This document shows positions 1 to 11,163 of a stretch of 64,000 nt of DNA, one piece after another. Positions within the stretch are counted from its first letter, which is position 1; every line of letters begins with the position of its first letter. The notes under the pieces were generated by a model. It had not been told where the DNA came from. It did not search any database and saw only the letters and a list, made by a program, of their open reading frames with translations. The DNA comes from Ananas comosus (Eukaryota > Streptophyta > Magnoliopsida > Poales > Bromeliaceae): assembly GCF_001540865.1 (NCBI RefSeq), contig NC_033621.1, forward strand, positions 7,042,081-7,106,080. Reading direction: 5' to 3'. A program made the position numbers and the translations under genes.

Positions 1-1044
1 GTGGGTAAGCCGCCGAGAGTGGTAAAATACACCACTAGGTCAACTGAGGCATGATAAAATGCAATAAGCTTAAACATGAAGTTAATAACTACTAAACAGT
101 TTCAATAATAGTCATGCCTCTACATGATATGTCATTTAGCATATATGCGAATTCTACACTATCACATGCACAAACATTTATATAAGAAATCATATATGCT
201 TTTCCATCTTTAAGCTACATGCCACAGATTGAGTAAATCTTTTATTAATATCCCCTAGCTAATGTCATCATGTAGCTACAGTTCCATACTATCCAACATG
301 AGTATAAGTTTGCTACAAATAAGGTTGTCAATGCAAACAATAATCCATATAAATATCCCACTACTATGAATATATCAACTAGTGTCACAAAAAGTAAATG
401 ACCTACTAGTGTGTCCATCTACTATGTCAAGTTAATTAACTTTGAATATCAAAGTTCAATCCATCTGGACCTACACAAGTGTAGTCCGGCTTGCGCCGTG
501 CCTAATGGCCCCGTAGTAGTCAACATTCCCACTCTAGGAATGAGCCTCCCCTACAGCATCCCATTTCGGCGCCCAATCTCGCATTGGCTAGCTTGTGTTG
601 CGTTGGCTATCTTCGGAGTGCCGGCTTGTGGGGAGCGACCCTCACAAGCATATGTGAATGAGCACAATGGCAAGCAAGCGTGATCATCCATCAAAAGTAC
701 ACGGTCATCATGTTTCAAACATAGTATAAGTACTAGCAATTCAAAGGTCTAGCTCTATATCATAGTGTAAATGTTTAACCGTTTACTAAGTCAAATGACT
801 CTTTATGACATTGTTGTTCCTACCAATATGCAACTTGTCTCAAGTACACTAGTGTCCACATTTCGTTATCTTATAAAGAACGGTTCAAGGTCTCATTTAT
901 GAACCTAACGGGCTACACCCGTAAACCAAAGTGTTCTAAGTCCACTACAGTGTAAAAGGATCGATTACAATGTCATCATTGGTATAACATAAGGATGTCT
1001 ATGAAATCATAGTGTATATCATGCTTATGCTTTACTACATAAAC

Positions 1045-1603
1045 CTCCACTACATGGAGTATAAGATTACCATGCAAATGATTAATTTTCATTTATCTAT
1101 ACAACACATACTACAACATGCTTTACTACAAAGAGTATGTCAAATAACCTTTACTAAATAAAGTATGTAATTAATCTCTATTACATGGAGTGTGTCAATT
1201 ATCTTGCATAACATGTGGGTGTCAAATATTCAATTCACATCCATCATCGTGTCTAAAACACGGAATCGCATCTATCATCTCATCATGTCTAAAATACGGA
1301 ATTTCATTTATAGGCCTAAAGGCCAAGTGCCATATCATAATGCCCACAAAAGTTATGCATTCTAATTTAAGCCCATACAGTTCTACATCATGCCACTATC
1401 ATAAAATGGATCATACTTTTCATTATCTAAGACCAGCATAATTTTAGCTTTCAAGATCTAGTCCCTCTAATTTCCCTAGCCATGAAGCATTTCATACGTC
1501 ATTATTCATCTCTAACATGCTTACTCGAATATGCATAAGAGGAAATTAATACAACATTAGATATAATATGCATGTTTTCACCATAACCCTCTACTACATA
1601 GAG
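1045..1603 (-). repeat. Series of five short hairpins with a CTACA-type loop in LTR X
   Basis: Hairpins of 15 bp lie at 1045-1059 (CTCCACTACATGGAG), 1121-1135, 1149-1163 (CTTTACTAAATAAAG), 1176-1190 (CTCTATTACATGGAG) and 1589-1603 (CTCTACTACATAGAG). Each has 5-bp arms around CTACA or a close variant and is usually followed by GTATG or GTGTG. Arm sequences differ between copies, yet pairing is kept or replaced by G-U in four of the five; the copy at 1121 has one mismatch. Matching copies lie at 40959-40973 and 41093-41107 in the TR-GAG LTR. Confidence 0.7.
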
Positions 1604-2417
1604 TATGCAATTATATTATACATAACATGTATCTTTCAAGCATTCTAAAATTCTATCATAGCATAAGTATCATGATTATGCAACAATTAGGTCTTATAAC
1701 ATCATAGGAGACATAGAGGGATTTCACCCATTTCGGTGAGGTCAAACCGACCGGATCACATCCGAACGAAGTTGTCCACTAAGTTTCTAGCACCCTAAGA
1801 AAAATTCTAAAGGGTTAAAAGCTTCCAAAAGGCTACTTCGAAAATCTTCAAAAATTACACTCATTTAAGGTGATAAATACCTTAGATAAAGAAGGACTTG
1901 CCCAAAGCCCAAATCAAAGCTACAAAGCTTTAAATCCAACCTACAAGAATGTTCTACACTCATCAATTCCATCCCAAAAGCTCACAATTGAGAAACCCCA
2001 AAATAAACCCTAGTTTCCCAAAACTAGGTTTTCTCCTAAATCTCTTGCAAATCTCATAAATAGAGGTTAAGAGAAGTGTTCTAACCTCAAAACAAGCTTC
2101 ATCTTAAGCCATGATGTGCTAGGGTTGATGTTTGATCCATTCACAAGCTCCTCTTACCCACTTCAAGCTCCAAAAAGCAAGCAACCATGGTGGAGAAGAA
2201 GAAAAAGAGATCAAAGCCCAAAACCTAGATGGATTGGAGAAGAAAATCTAGAGACAGAGAGAGAGCAAAACCCACCTTAGCCTCTTCTCCATCCTCAGCC
2301 AACTGAGGGACAAGTGCGGGTGAATTGGTATTTAAACACAATGTAACAATATCTACCAAAGCCCCTCAAAGCCCAAAAAATTACAAACTTCACGAGCTGC
2401 AGTTTTCTACACTGCGT

Positions 2418-2528
2418 ACCGGTACTCGGGAAGGAGTACCGGTACTCCACACCAAAATCTGCTCAACCCGAGTCTCGGTCAAGCCTCCAGACTGCGGCGT
2501 ACCGGTACCCGCTTGATGCAGTACCGGT
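2418..2528. repeat. ACCGGT array in LTR X
   Basis: The palindromic hexamer ACCGGT occurs at 2418, 2438, 2501 and 2523, each inside GTACCGGTAC. In the minus orientation of LTR X this is a few hundred bases downstream of the LTR start once the inserted A1 is discounted, so in U3. Arrays of the same hexamer lie at the corresponding place in LTR B and in both gypsy LTRs. Confidence 0.8.
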
Positions 2529-5003
2529 ACTCAAGCCCTAAAATCTGCAGTTTGCAGATTTTGATGCTGAAAGTCCGTTCTCGCGTCTAATAAGCTCCAG
2601 AACAGGCAGGTACCCTATAGGCAAACCTCAAAACATGTCGAATAGATTAAAATACTATTCTTACACTAGAACCTCGCAATTTGCTAAAGTTCAGTGTTGT
2701 CACGCCCCGGGGTCTCTTTTTGATTATAAATCACTGCGGAAGTGCCCAAATTTTTTTTTTTGAAAAACCTGACACCCAGGGTATGCCAGATCCGCCACAA
2801 ATACAGAGAATCCACTGTTCACACGGACAGAGTCTCCCCTGTATTTGCACAGCGTCGCACAAGTAGAAGATACAAGATTTACCTTACAGGATACAACCAC
2901 ATATATGAACATCCACAGATTTATACACTATTCACATTCACATTCACATTCAGAATTTATCCATAAATTCACAGCTATTAGTTTAAAATATTTCCCACCC
3001 AGAAACTCGTTTTAAAACCCTAAGTTATGAAAACCAAGAAAAACATTTTAAAAACTGTTTTTCACACGGAAATCTTTATCTTTTAAAACTCGCTACCACG
3101 AGGGGTAGAAACCATTTCCATTTCACCAAAAATCCATAAATCCTTTATTACATTTATAAAACCAGATGAATTCAAAGTAATAATCATCGAACCAAATAAC
3201 TGTCTAAGTCATTTATTTAAAGAAGTTGAGTTTGAGAATTAGCCAAACACGAGACGGTGGCTCTATCGATCGCTAGATGCGCTCCTCACGAACCATCCTA
3301 CAAGGACCTGCGACGTCACCTGTAATGGGGGTGGGGGGTGAGAACATGTAAACATGTCTATCCTCCCAGTGGATACCGCAAGCCGACGAGGGCGAGGGAT
3401 ACTCACCAGTCAAGGAGAATAAACAAAGGTATGGGTAAGTGTAATACAGTAGCAACAATAATATATGAACAGGATGTATAAAGAACAACTACCGCTACTG
3501 TATGAATGCATCAACCGGATAACAAGTCCAAAATCCCCAATCTAAAACCAATGCTCTGTTGGTCCGCACCGCAAACCTCAAGCCTGTGCCACTGCTACTC
3601 TACCTGCATATACCCCAAAGCAGCCTATGGGCTCACAGGTTGGCACCGCCAAACCACTTTTTCGAAAAAGAACACTCTCTTGCGATGGATCAAACCGCTG
3701 GTGTTCGTGAAATGCGTACAAGTATCGGGCGATCAATGCTGATATGCTCAATAGTCAACCGTCGGCAACCAGCCAACAATCTTACCCCTTAGGGCTTACC
3801 GACCGTCTAGGTCATCAACTAGTCCAACCGATCAAGTAGGTTACAATAACGATAAAACAAGTCGACCAAATGGGTCATAGATACGAGATACAAGAACCGA
3901 CCAACCAGGTCACAGATATCACATGTAGATAGAACTGCTCTACTTCTGCTCATGATACTAGGCATGAAAACAACCGAGTAGAGTATAACGGAAACAACAT
4001 GGGTGCAAGGTTCAACACTATATATAGATATATATGCAAGATAACAATGAAATAACAAGGGTAAGAAGATGTCTCCGAGCGTGCACCACTGTACCGACTT
4101 TGGGTCGAAGTACCCACCTATATGAATGTAGTGCCTGCCTCCTGACTATGGAAGGATGTCAACCGGACCTACGGGTTAGTATCTAACCCACAAATAAGAA
4201 ACACTAAATGCACAACCCCACAATTAAACCCACGGGAATCGGGTTCCCAAAACCGATTACCGTAACTCGTCGGAAGTCCCGAAAATCGCATTGGGACTCC
4301 GCCGGGACCCACGAACTGTCCCGGAACTCACCGACTCGTGCTACGAGTCACCCGCTGCCACTAAACACATATATTCGTGTGACTTGGCAGCAAATACACT
4401 ATCTCATATTGAAATAATTATCGTCGGATAATCGTTCCGATCCGGATTCCCGAAAGTGTCCAATTCGGCACCGGAACCCACCATCGCTCACCCGTCGTTT
4501 CCGAACCATCGAAACGACACGGGTGACCAGCCAACAAGGCTCAGCGACGACACAAATTATTATGAGGCACCGTCGGAAGAATTTCGAACCGAAAACGCGT
4601 TCCCTCGGCGGATTTTGCCGACAAACGCACCGAAAATCAATTTTCGATCTTCGCAAAGGCCTGGGGCCTTGGACAATCAGTCCAAAGGTCACCCACTGCC
4701 TACACACGCTGCCAACAGTGACCACAAAAAGTACAATTGCATAGAAACCCCTGCACAACATAAAATCACATTATTTTATGTGATTTTCGGGGTTTTATGG
4801 CCCGACACCGCAAACCGAGGATTTTCCGACCTGGCCAAGACACCCACTATCAGGTTTCGATGTGCTGGAGGCCGTGCTCACACTTCGGAGCACGACCGGC
4901 CACTGTGGCAAGCGCGCGAGCGACGGAACATCAGTGAAACAACGCGCACAATACTTAAATCGCGTCTATCACGCAAATCGGGCCATCGCTGACCCCAACG
5001 GAG

Positions 5004-5046
5004 GTGAGCATGATGTTCAGCACGAAACATGGCTCATCGTGCTCAC
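5004..5046 (-). other. Conserved 43-bp hairpin in LTR A1
   Basis: Arms GTGAGCATGATG and CATCGTGCTCAC pair with one mismatch around a 19-base loop. The same 43-bp structure is at 8887-8929 in A2 and 57103-57145 in A3. There the arms GTGAGCACGATG and CATCGTGCTCAC pair perfectly while the loop sequence varies. Confidence 0.75.
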
Positions 5047-5139
5047 TTCCGAGAGCATCGGGGTATCTTCGGATCGTCGGAAAGGTTATCGGAACCCCCA
5101 AAATAGTGTGCAGAAACTGGTAAAAGCTTACCAAAGCTT

Positions 5140-5860
5140 GTTGGAGCCCGAGGGTGGCCAGCAGCGGCCGGATGGCGGGCGGGCCGGCCGGGGTCGGGTG
5201 CGGCCGGTCAGTGGGGGCCGGGGCGCGTGCTGGCCGGCGGTGGGAGGTGGCCGGTGGCGCAGCGGAGAAGATCGAGCCCGCACAGCCTCGAGTCGGGTTC
5301 GGGGAGCAACGGTGGTCGGGCAGCGGCCGGAGGCGAGTTGGGGCAGCGGCGGCACGTCACCAGGAGCTGAGGGAGGGCGGTGCGGCTGGCGATGGGCGGC
5401 GGCGACGCGCGGTGGCCAAGGTGACTCGGCCTCGGCCCACCTTAAGTCTGGGCGGCCGCAGGGAGCACGAGCGGCAGCCGGCGGCGCTCTCGGACAATGG
5501 GACGGCGAGCGGAGGGTTACCGGAGGTCGTCGAAGGACGTTGCGGCCAATCACAAGCGGCAGAAGCTCGCGGCCACGAACCAAGCTAGGCTCGGCCCGAG
5601 CTTGGCCCAACAGGAACCAGGTTGGCCGCAGCAAGCACGGGGGGGGCGGCGGCGCACGGGGGCGGCGGGGGCCGGCGAGGATGACGCCGGAGATCGGTCT
5701 TAGCGAGAGGACTACGATCACCCAGGGTTTGGATGACTTCCTACGACCAACCGCCAATATGGTGGAGATAAGGTGGAGGGAGGAATTGGTTGGGAGGCCA
5801 GGGTGGCTTTTCCGGCGGCCGGGGCGTGCGCACCAGTAGGGTGGAGGGGTGCTGCGACGG
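5140..5860. other. GC-rich island inside LTR A1
   Basis: A strongly GC- and CpG-rich block in otherwise AT-rich DNA. Equivalent blocks are at about 8095-8800 (A2) and 36460-37250 plus 56931-57000 (A3). They give long, low-complexity Pro/Arg/Ala/Gly open frames in several frames on both strands, the usual sign of GC-rich non-coding DNA. Confidence 0.7.
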
Positions 5861-6710
5861 CTAGGGCTTAGCTCAGCTGAGGAGGTGTCCAGGAGCTAGG
5901 GTTTCATCATGAAAACCCTAGTTGCAACTATATATATATTGTGTACAATTGCAAAAAGGTACCCCATAGACAAATATTTTTAGCTCAGTCCCTGTCAGTA
6001 CATGTATTATGCACACAAGCCCCCCGACGTTCGAATTCACACAAAACGACACATAAAATATAATCCTTTTCGTGATTTTACCGTTTTTGCCCATTTCAAC
6101 CCCTCTGCGAACTTTTTCCGATTTCCGGAGATCCGTCCATCAGATTTTCGATCGGACTGCGCCATCGGCATCGGAACTACAATTTTGTTTCATCCGATTC
6201 GGTTGCCGATTACGACGAAACAAATACCCTCTTTTCGATAAAACTCATTTTTCTCGAAAATCGTGCATCAAAACCCAAATCTGTCAGTGCCATTGGTTCC
6301 AGGGCAGTCAAACCGTTGAAAACAAGCTATTGGATCACTATGGACGGAGTCCAATACGCACTAGAAGCCATCTCCACTCATTGGCTTCTCTGGAAAACCA
6401 GAGTTACTATTCACTTTAAGTGATTAGTACAGGTCACGTAACTTCTCCATCCTAACTTGTTTTCTCCTGAAACTTGACGAGTGTCTATGTAATTAAATTA
6501 CACAAAAAAACATCGTCAACACAGAGTTTACCTACACAGTCAAAATCTTAGTCCTTACAAGTGTGCTACAAATCCGTTCTACAACAATATAGAAAATATA
6601 TGCATGTGTGCTAATCTTACCAAATATCTTTGCCAAAATAATAATTTGTAATTAAATAACCAAAAATATTACAAAAAGAAATGGCCAAAAATAATCGACT
6701 GTCTACACAA

Positions 6711-7322
6711 TCAAATCTTACGAAGTCCAAGAGCGAAAAAGGATTCTCTAACAATAGGCTTAGTCAGAGGATTTGCAACCATGCGACTCGTAGAAATGTG
6801 TTCCAGGATTATTTCCTTCTGCATCACTGTCTCACGAACAAAGTGATACTTTAAGTCGATGTGCTTTGTTTTGCCATGATATTTTGAGTTCTTCGAGTAT
6901 TCAATCGCTGCCATACTATCACAATAGATCGTCACAGGAACGGAAGTACAAGCGACAACCCCAATATCTCGAAGGAACCTCCTCAACCAGATAGCCTCCT
7001 GAGCCGCTGCAAAACACGCCACTGACTCCGCCTCCATGGTGGATAGAGCTACGCAGGTCTGTTTCTTACTACTCCAAGATATGGCGCCATTATCAAGCAA
7101 GAATGCATATCCTGAGGTCGACTTACACTCATCTAGGTCACCAGCCGAATCCGCATCACTATAACCGATGAGACGTAAATCCGTAGCTTGATAGCACAAC
7201 ACATAATTTGTAGTACCTCTGAAGTAACAAAGTATCCTTTTGACAGCCTTCCAGTGGTCCAATCCCGGATTGGACTGAAAACGGCTAACCAGGCCCACGG
7301 CATAGCATATATCAGGCCCAGT
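6711..7322 (-). pseudogene. Ty1/copia pol 3' fragment: end of RT domain and RNase H
   Basis: The minus-strand frame starts at the A2 insertion point with GPDICYAVGLVSRF, the typical end of a copia RT domain. It continues through YSDADSAGDLDECKSTSG (RNase H first Asp), the STMEAES motif and CDSMAAIEYS to a C-terminal LTKP segment, stopping at 6711. Length and motifs fit a nearly complete copia RNase H. The upstream part of the same gene resumes at 11164, and CCAGT on both sides of A2 proves the split. Ribonuclease H degrades the RNA strand during reverse transcription. This copy cannot act because it is cut off from its RT. Confidence 0.9.
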
Positions 7323-8001
7323 TGTAATAACTGAAATTTTTGGAAAAATAAAATTAAACCCTTGGTTGACGATGTTTTTGTGTGTAATATAATTACTAAA
7401 GCACTCGTCAAATTTCAGGAGAAAATGAGCTAAAATGGAGAAGTTGCGCCACCCGAACCGATGACTTAAGTGAATAGTAACTCCGGTTTTCCGGATGAAC
7501 CAATGAATAGAGAAGGGTTCGGGTGCACATCAAACTCCGAATATAGGACTTCAATCGCTCGTTTCGAATGGCTCGACTATTCTGGACCCAATGGCACTGA
7601 CGGAATTGGGTTCTGATGCACGGTTGTCGAGAAAAAGGGGTTTAATGGAAATTACATGTAATAATATAAGTGGTTTATGGGTGGAGATTGAGAGGGCAGG
7701 ATTCGTCGCTGATCGGAGACCAAATCAGACGAAATAAAATGCTAGATTCGATGCCCCAGTCGTGCTGAACGCGCTGGCGCAATCCGTTCGGAAATCCGAC
7801 GGACGGATCTTCGGGAATCGTGAAATGTCCGCTGAGAGGTCAAGTTGGCAAGATCGATTATTCGCGGAAACGTCCAATATTTTATGCGCGATCTTGCACG
7901 AATTTGAATGTCGAGGGACCTGTATGCGTAATCCACTCGTTGGCAGGGGCTGGAGTGTAAATAGTAGACTTTGGAGGGGTTCCTCGCAAAGTGGCACCAT
8001 G

Positions 8002-8009
8002 TATAAAAG
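8002..8009 (+). promoter_or_regulatory. Probable TATA box of LTR A2
   Basis: TATAAAAG about 680 bases into the LTR, followed within 40 bases by an AGGGTTTTCC-type plant leader sequence. A1 and A3 have TA-runs at the equivalent place (about 5929-5939 on minus; 36390-36406 on plus), also just before an AGGGTT-type motif. Inferred from position; no transcript data. Confidence 0.5.
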
Positions 8010-8886
8010 GGCATCTAGGGTTTTCCAGGGTTACTTTGGCTGCCATGATTATCTAGAAAACCCTAACCGCCCCACTACCACCCTGCCCAACTTGTGCGCA
8101 CGTCCCGGCCGCCGGCGGGCAACTCCGGCCGCCGGAAAGGTCACCCCGGCCACCTCTCGGCTCTCCCTTAGCCCCGACCTGCCACCTTTTTCTATTGTTG
8201 TGCTCGGGAGGGCATCAAAGCCGAGCTTCCCCCTCACCTGGCCGAGGCTCTCCTCCGGCGTCCTCCCCCGCCGGCCCCGGCCACCCTCGAACGCCGCCGG
8301 AGCCACCCCGGCTCCCTGCAGCCAGCTCGGGTCAGCCCAGACCGAGCCGGCTCGGGTGCTGCGTCCTCGCCTCGCTTCGGCCGCGCCGCCCCCCAGTCGG
8401 CCCCGGCGACCTCCGGCTACCCGGCGCGCGCGTCCCCCGCCGTCCCCGCGCGCCGCCGGCCGCCGCTGGAGCTTCCTGTGGCCGCCCAGTCACGTGCGGG
8501 CCGAGGTCGGGCCCGCTTGGCTTCCAGGCGCTGCCGCAGCCCACCAAGGGGTGCACCGTCTTCCCCTCGGCCTCCGGCGCCGCACCAGAGTCGCCCCGAC
8601 CTCCTCCGGCCGCCGCCACGCCGCCGGGAAGCCCGAACCCGAGAGGAAGTGTGAAGGGTTGATCTCGGCCGCCGCACCACCGGTTGCCGCCCGCCGCCGG
8701 CCAGCGCCCTCCCCGGACCTCCTGGACCGAGTGCTCCCACCTCCGGCCGGACCGCCCGCCTCCCGGCCGCCGGCGACCAACCCTAGCTCTCCTCGGGTCT
8801 GGTAAGGACATTTTATGTTCCAGCACTGTTTTCCGAGGTTCCGGTCTCTTTTCCGGTGATCCGAGAAGCCTTCTAAGTCTCGGGAA

Positions 8887-8929
8887 GTGAGCACGATGAT
8901 CTACAACTCGTGCTGAACATCGTGCTCAC
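8887..8929 (+). other. Conserved 43-bp hairpin in LTR A2
   Basis: Perfect 12-bp arms GTGAGCACGATG and CATCGTGCTCAC with a 19-base loop. See the matching structures at 5004-5046 and 57103-57145. Confidence 0.8.
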
Positions 8930-11163
8930 CTCCAACAGCGGCAAAGATGCCCTGGTTTGCGAGTTAGTCGCGATCTTCGCGCTGTGCGCGCAGTTTATCA
9001 GTACTTCGCGTCGCTCGTGCGCGCACCGCAGTGGCCGGCAGTGCTCCGAAAGGTGAGCACGGCCTCCGACATGCTGAAACCTGTCAGCGAGTACGACGGT
9101 CGGATTAATCGACCTCCGGTTTGCGTGCACGGTCCAGAAAAGCCTAGAAATCACATGAAATGATGCGATTTCATGTATCGGTATGGGCTTTTAGGTTTTC
9201 CGCTTCGTTGTAGATGCTGTAGGCAGCTTGTTTGGGCTGAGGATAACCTCTGGACTGATCGTCCAAGGCCCCCAAGCCCTTGCGGAAATCAAAAGTGATT
9301 TCCGGAGCGTTTTCGGCGAAATCCGCCGATAGAACGCGGTTCCGGTTCGGATTTCATCCGACGGTGCCTCGTGGCTGATTGTAGCGTCGCTAAGCCTGGT
9401 TGGCTGATCACCCGCGTCGTTTTGAGGGTTTGGAAATGACGGGTGAGCGACGGTGAAGTTCTGGTGCGATTTTCGGGACTTCCGGTTTATTCAGTAATCG
9501 GTTTTGGGAAACCGGTCATGGTTCTGGTGAGCAGGGGTCGTGAGTTAGCTTTTCATGTCAGTGGGTTAGACCTTAACCCGTTGGACCTTTCGTAGGTTCG
9601 GTTGCACCGTCTTCACAGTCGAGAGACCTTCGTCAGATACGTACAGGTGGGTACTTCGACCCGTAGTCGGTACAGTGGTGCACGCTCGGTGACGTTTCTT
9701 CACCCCTACTGTTTACTCTATCTTATAGTTATATTGAGCCTTGCATCTGCATTTATATCTACATTCCTCTACTCAGTTATTTCCATGTTGATATCATGCT
9801 TAGGAGTAGAGTTGATTTATCTATTCACTATCAGTGATTTGGTTGGGGCGGTTCCCCCTATTGTGATACCTATGACCTGTTCGGTCGAGTTGCTACAGTT
9901 CCATCTTGACTTACGTAGCCGATTAGTTGCTGATGGCCTATACGGCCGGTGTGCCCTGAGGGGCCTGGATTGTCGGCTAGTTGCCGACGGATGATCTTTG
10001 AGCATACTACATTGATCGCCACTACAGGTACGCATTTCACGAACACCAGCGGTCTGATCCACCGCAAGAGGGTGTTCTTTTCCGGAAAAGTGGTTGGATT
10101 GCCAACCCGTGAGCCCAGGGGCTTCATTGCGAGGGTATATGCTTCTGACCCAGGGGCTTCATTGCGAGGGTCAGGTACAGGTTGCAGTGTGGCATGAGCC
10201 TGAGGTCTTCGGACCAATAGGGCAGCGAGATTGGGTACTTTTGAGCTTTTCGTCAGTTGACGCATGCATACAGTAGCTGTAGTGTTTATTTCCAGTACAT
10301 CTTTATCTGTTTATTGTAGCTACTGTTTTATTCACCTACATCTATACTTGTCAGCTCCTTACTTATCAGCATCTTCATTTACCAGCTCTTATATCTATCT
10401 AGTTCTCCGTGACTGGTGAGTACCCCTCGCCTTCTTCGGCTTGCGGTACCCACTGGGAGGGGAGACGTGTTTACATGTTCTCACCCCCCGCCCCCCATTA
10501 CAGGTGACGTAGCAGGTCCGAGTGGGACAGCTGGTGAGGAACGGGCCTAGCATATGATAGAGCTTTCCGTCCCGTGGTTTGGTTTATCTACCCTTACTCT
10601 TCATGATTAAATAAATAACTAACTTAGACATATTATGGTTCAGTTTTATTTTACTATTTGGAAATCTGAGTTTTCGGTTGGTTTTGGAATATAATAAAGG
10701 AATTTGTGCTTTCTTGAAATGGAAATGATTTTCTAGCCCTCGTGGTAGCGTTTTGGAAAGATAAAAGCTCCTGTGTAGGGAACATTTTTCAAAAGGTTTT
10801 CTGTGGATTTTGTATCTTAGTATTTCAAAACCTGTTTCTGTGGTTGGAAACATTTTAACTGATAGATGTGGATCTATATTTAAATAGCGAATGTAAACTT
10901 GTGAATCTGTGGTGAATGGTGTATGGATGTATATCTGTGGTTGCTTGTATATTCATCTGGTTGTGGTTGTTGTATGATTGAACTCTTGTACTTGTGCGAC
11001 GCCGTGCAAATACAGGGGAGACTCTGTCCGTGTGAACAGTGGGACTCCTGTATTTGTGGCAGATCTGGCACACTTTGGGGTTAGATTTTCAAAAAAAAAA
11101 AAAATTTCAGACGCTTTTCCGCTACCTTTTAAACTAAAAGGGACCCCGGGGCGTGACACCAGT

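Larger units (their letters stand above)
2698..6559 (-). mobile_element. Solo LTR, family A, copy A1
   Basis: A 3862-bp solo LTR on the minus strand. On that strand it starts TGTAAGGACTAAGATTTTGAC at 6559 and ends GGGGCGTGACA at 2698, with TG...CA ends. Perfect 5-bp target-site duplications AGTGT flank it (2693-2697, 6560-6564). It has no internal region or second LTR, so it arose by LTR-LTR recombination. It aligns by eye along its length with A2 (7323-11158) and A3 (35706-59564). About 5140-5860 is strongly GC-rich and contains long overlapping open frames on both strands. These are not conserved between copies and I do not regard them as genes. Confidence 0.93.
1..6570 (-). mobile_element. 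LTR of a gypsy-type element (LTR X), left end off-window, split by a solo LTR
   Basis: Bases 1-2697 plus 6565-6570 form one LTR on the minus strand. Read on that strand it begins TGTAGCACACTG at 6570, close to the start of the chromovirus LTR at 37257 (TGTAACACACTGG, then a shared stretch ending in GCGAGG). It shares further blocks with the LTRs at 39084 and 45045, including the segment at 470-660 that matches 39885-40165. The 5-bp AGTGT duplicated at 2693-2697 and 6560-6564 shows that the A1 solo LTR split it. Its other end and any internal region lie left of the window. It has no credible coding region. It carries an ACCGGT array (2418-2528) and five small hairpins (1045-1603). Confidence 0.8.
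7323..11158 (+). mobile_element. Solo LTR, family A, copy A2
   Basis: A 3836-bp plus-strand solo LTR starting TGTAATAACTGAAATTTTTGG and ending CCCCGGGGCGTGACA. Perfect target-site duplications CCAGT lie at 7318-7322 and 11159-11163. It splits the RT/RNase H region of the copia element. A TATA-like box at 8002-8009 suggests that U3 is about 0.7 kb and R-U5 about 3.1 kb. The GC-rich block at about 8095-8800 gives long open frames (347 codons on plus, 164 on minus) that are not conserved in A1 or A3, so I do not call a gene. The segment near 10420-10510 carries the CCCACTGGGA...TTCTCAC module discussed under findings. Confidence 0.94.

Noticed and set aside
4456..4992. 178-codon frame in LTR A1
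   Set aside because: Antisense to the LTR, no domain, interrupted in A2 and A3.
4862..5839. 325-codon plus-strand frame in LTR A1
   Set aside because: GC-rich overlapping frames on both strands; no domain; frames not conserved in A2 or A3.
7762..8805. 347-codon plus-strand frame in LTR A2
   Set aside because: Same GC-rich LTR block; low-complexity Pro/Arg protein; sense frame not kept in the other copies.
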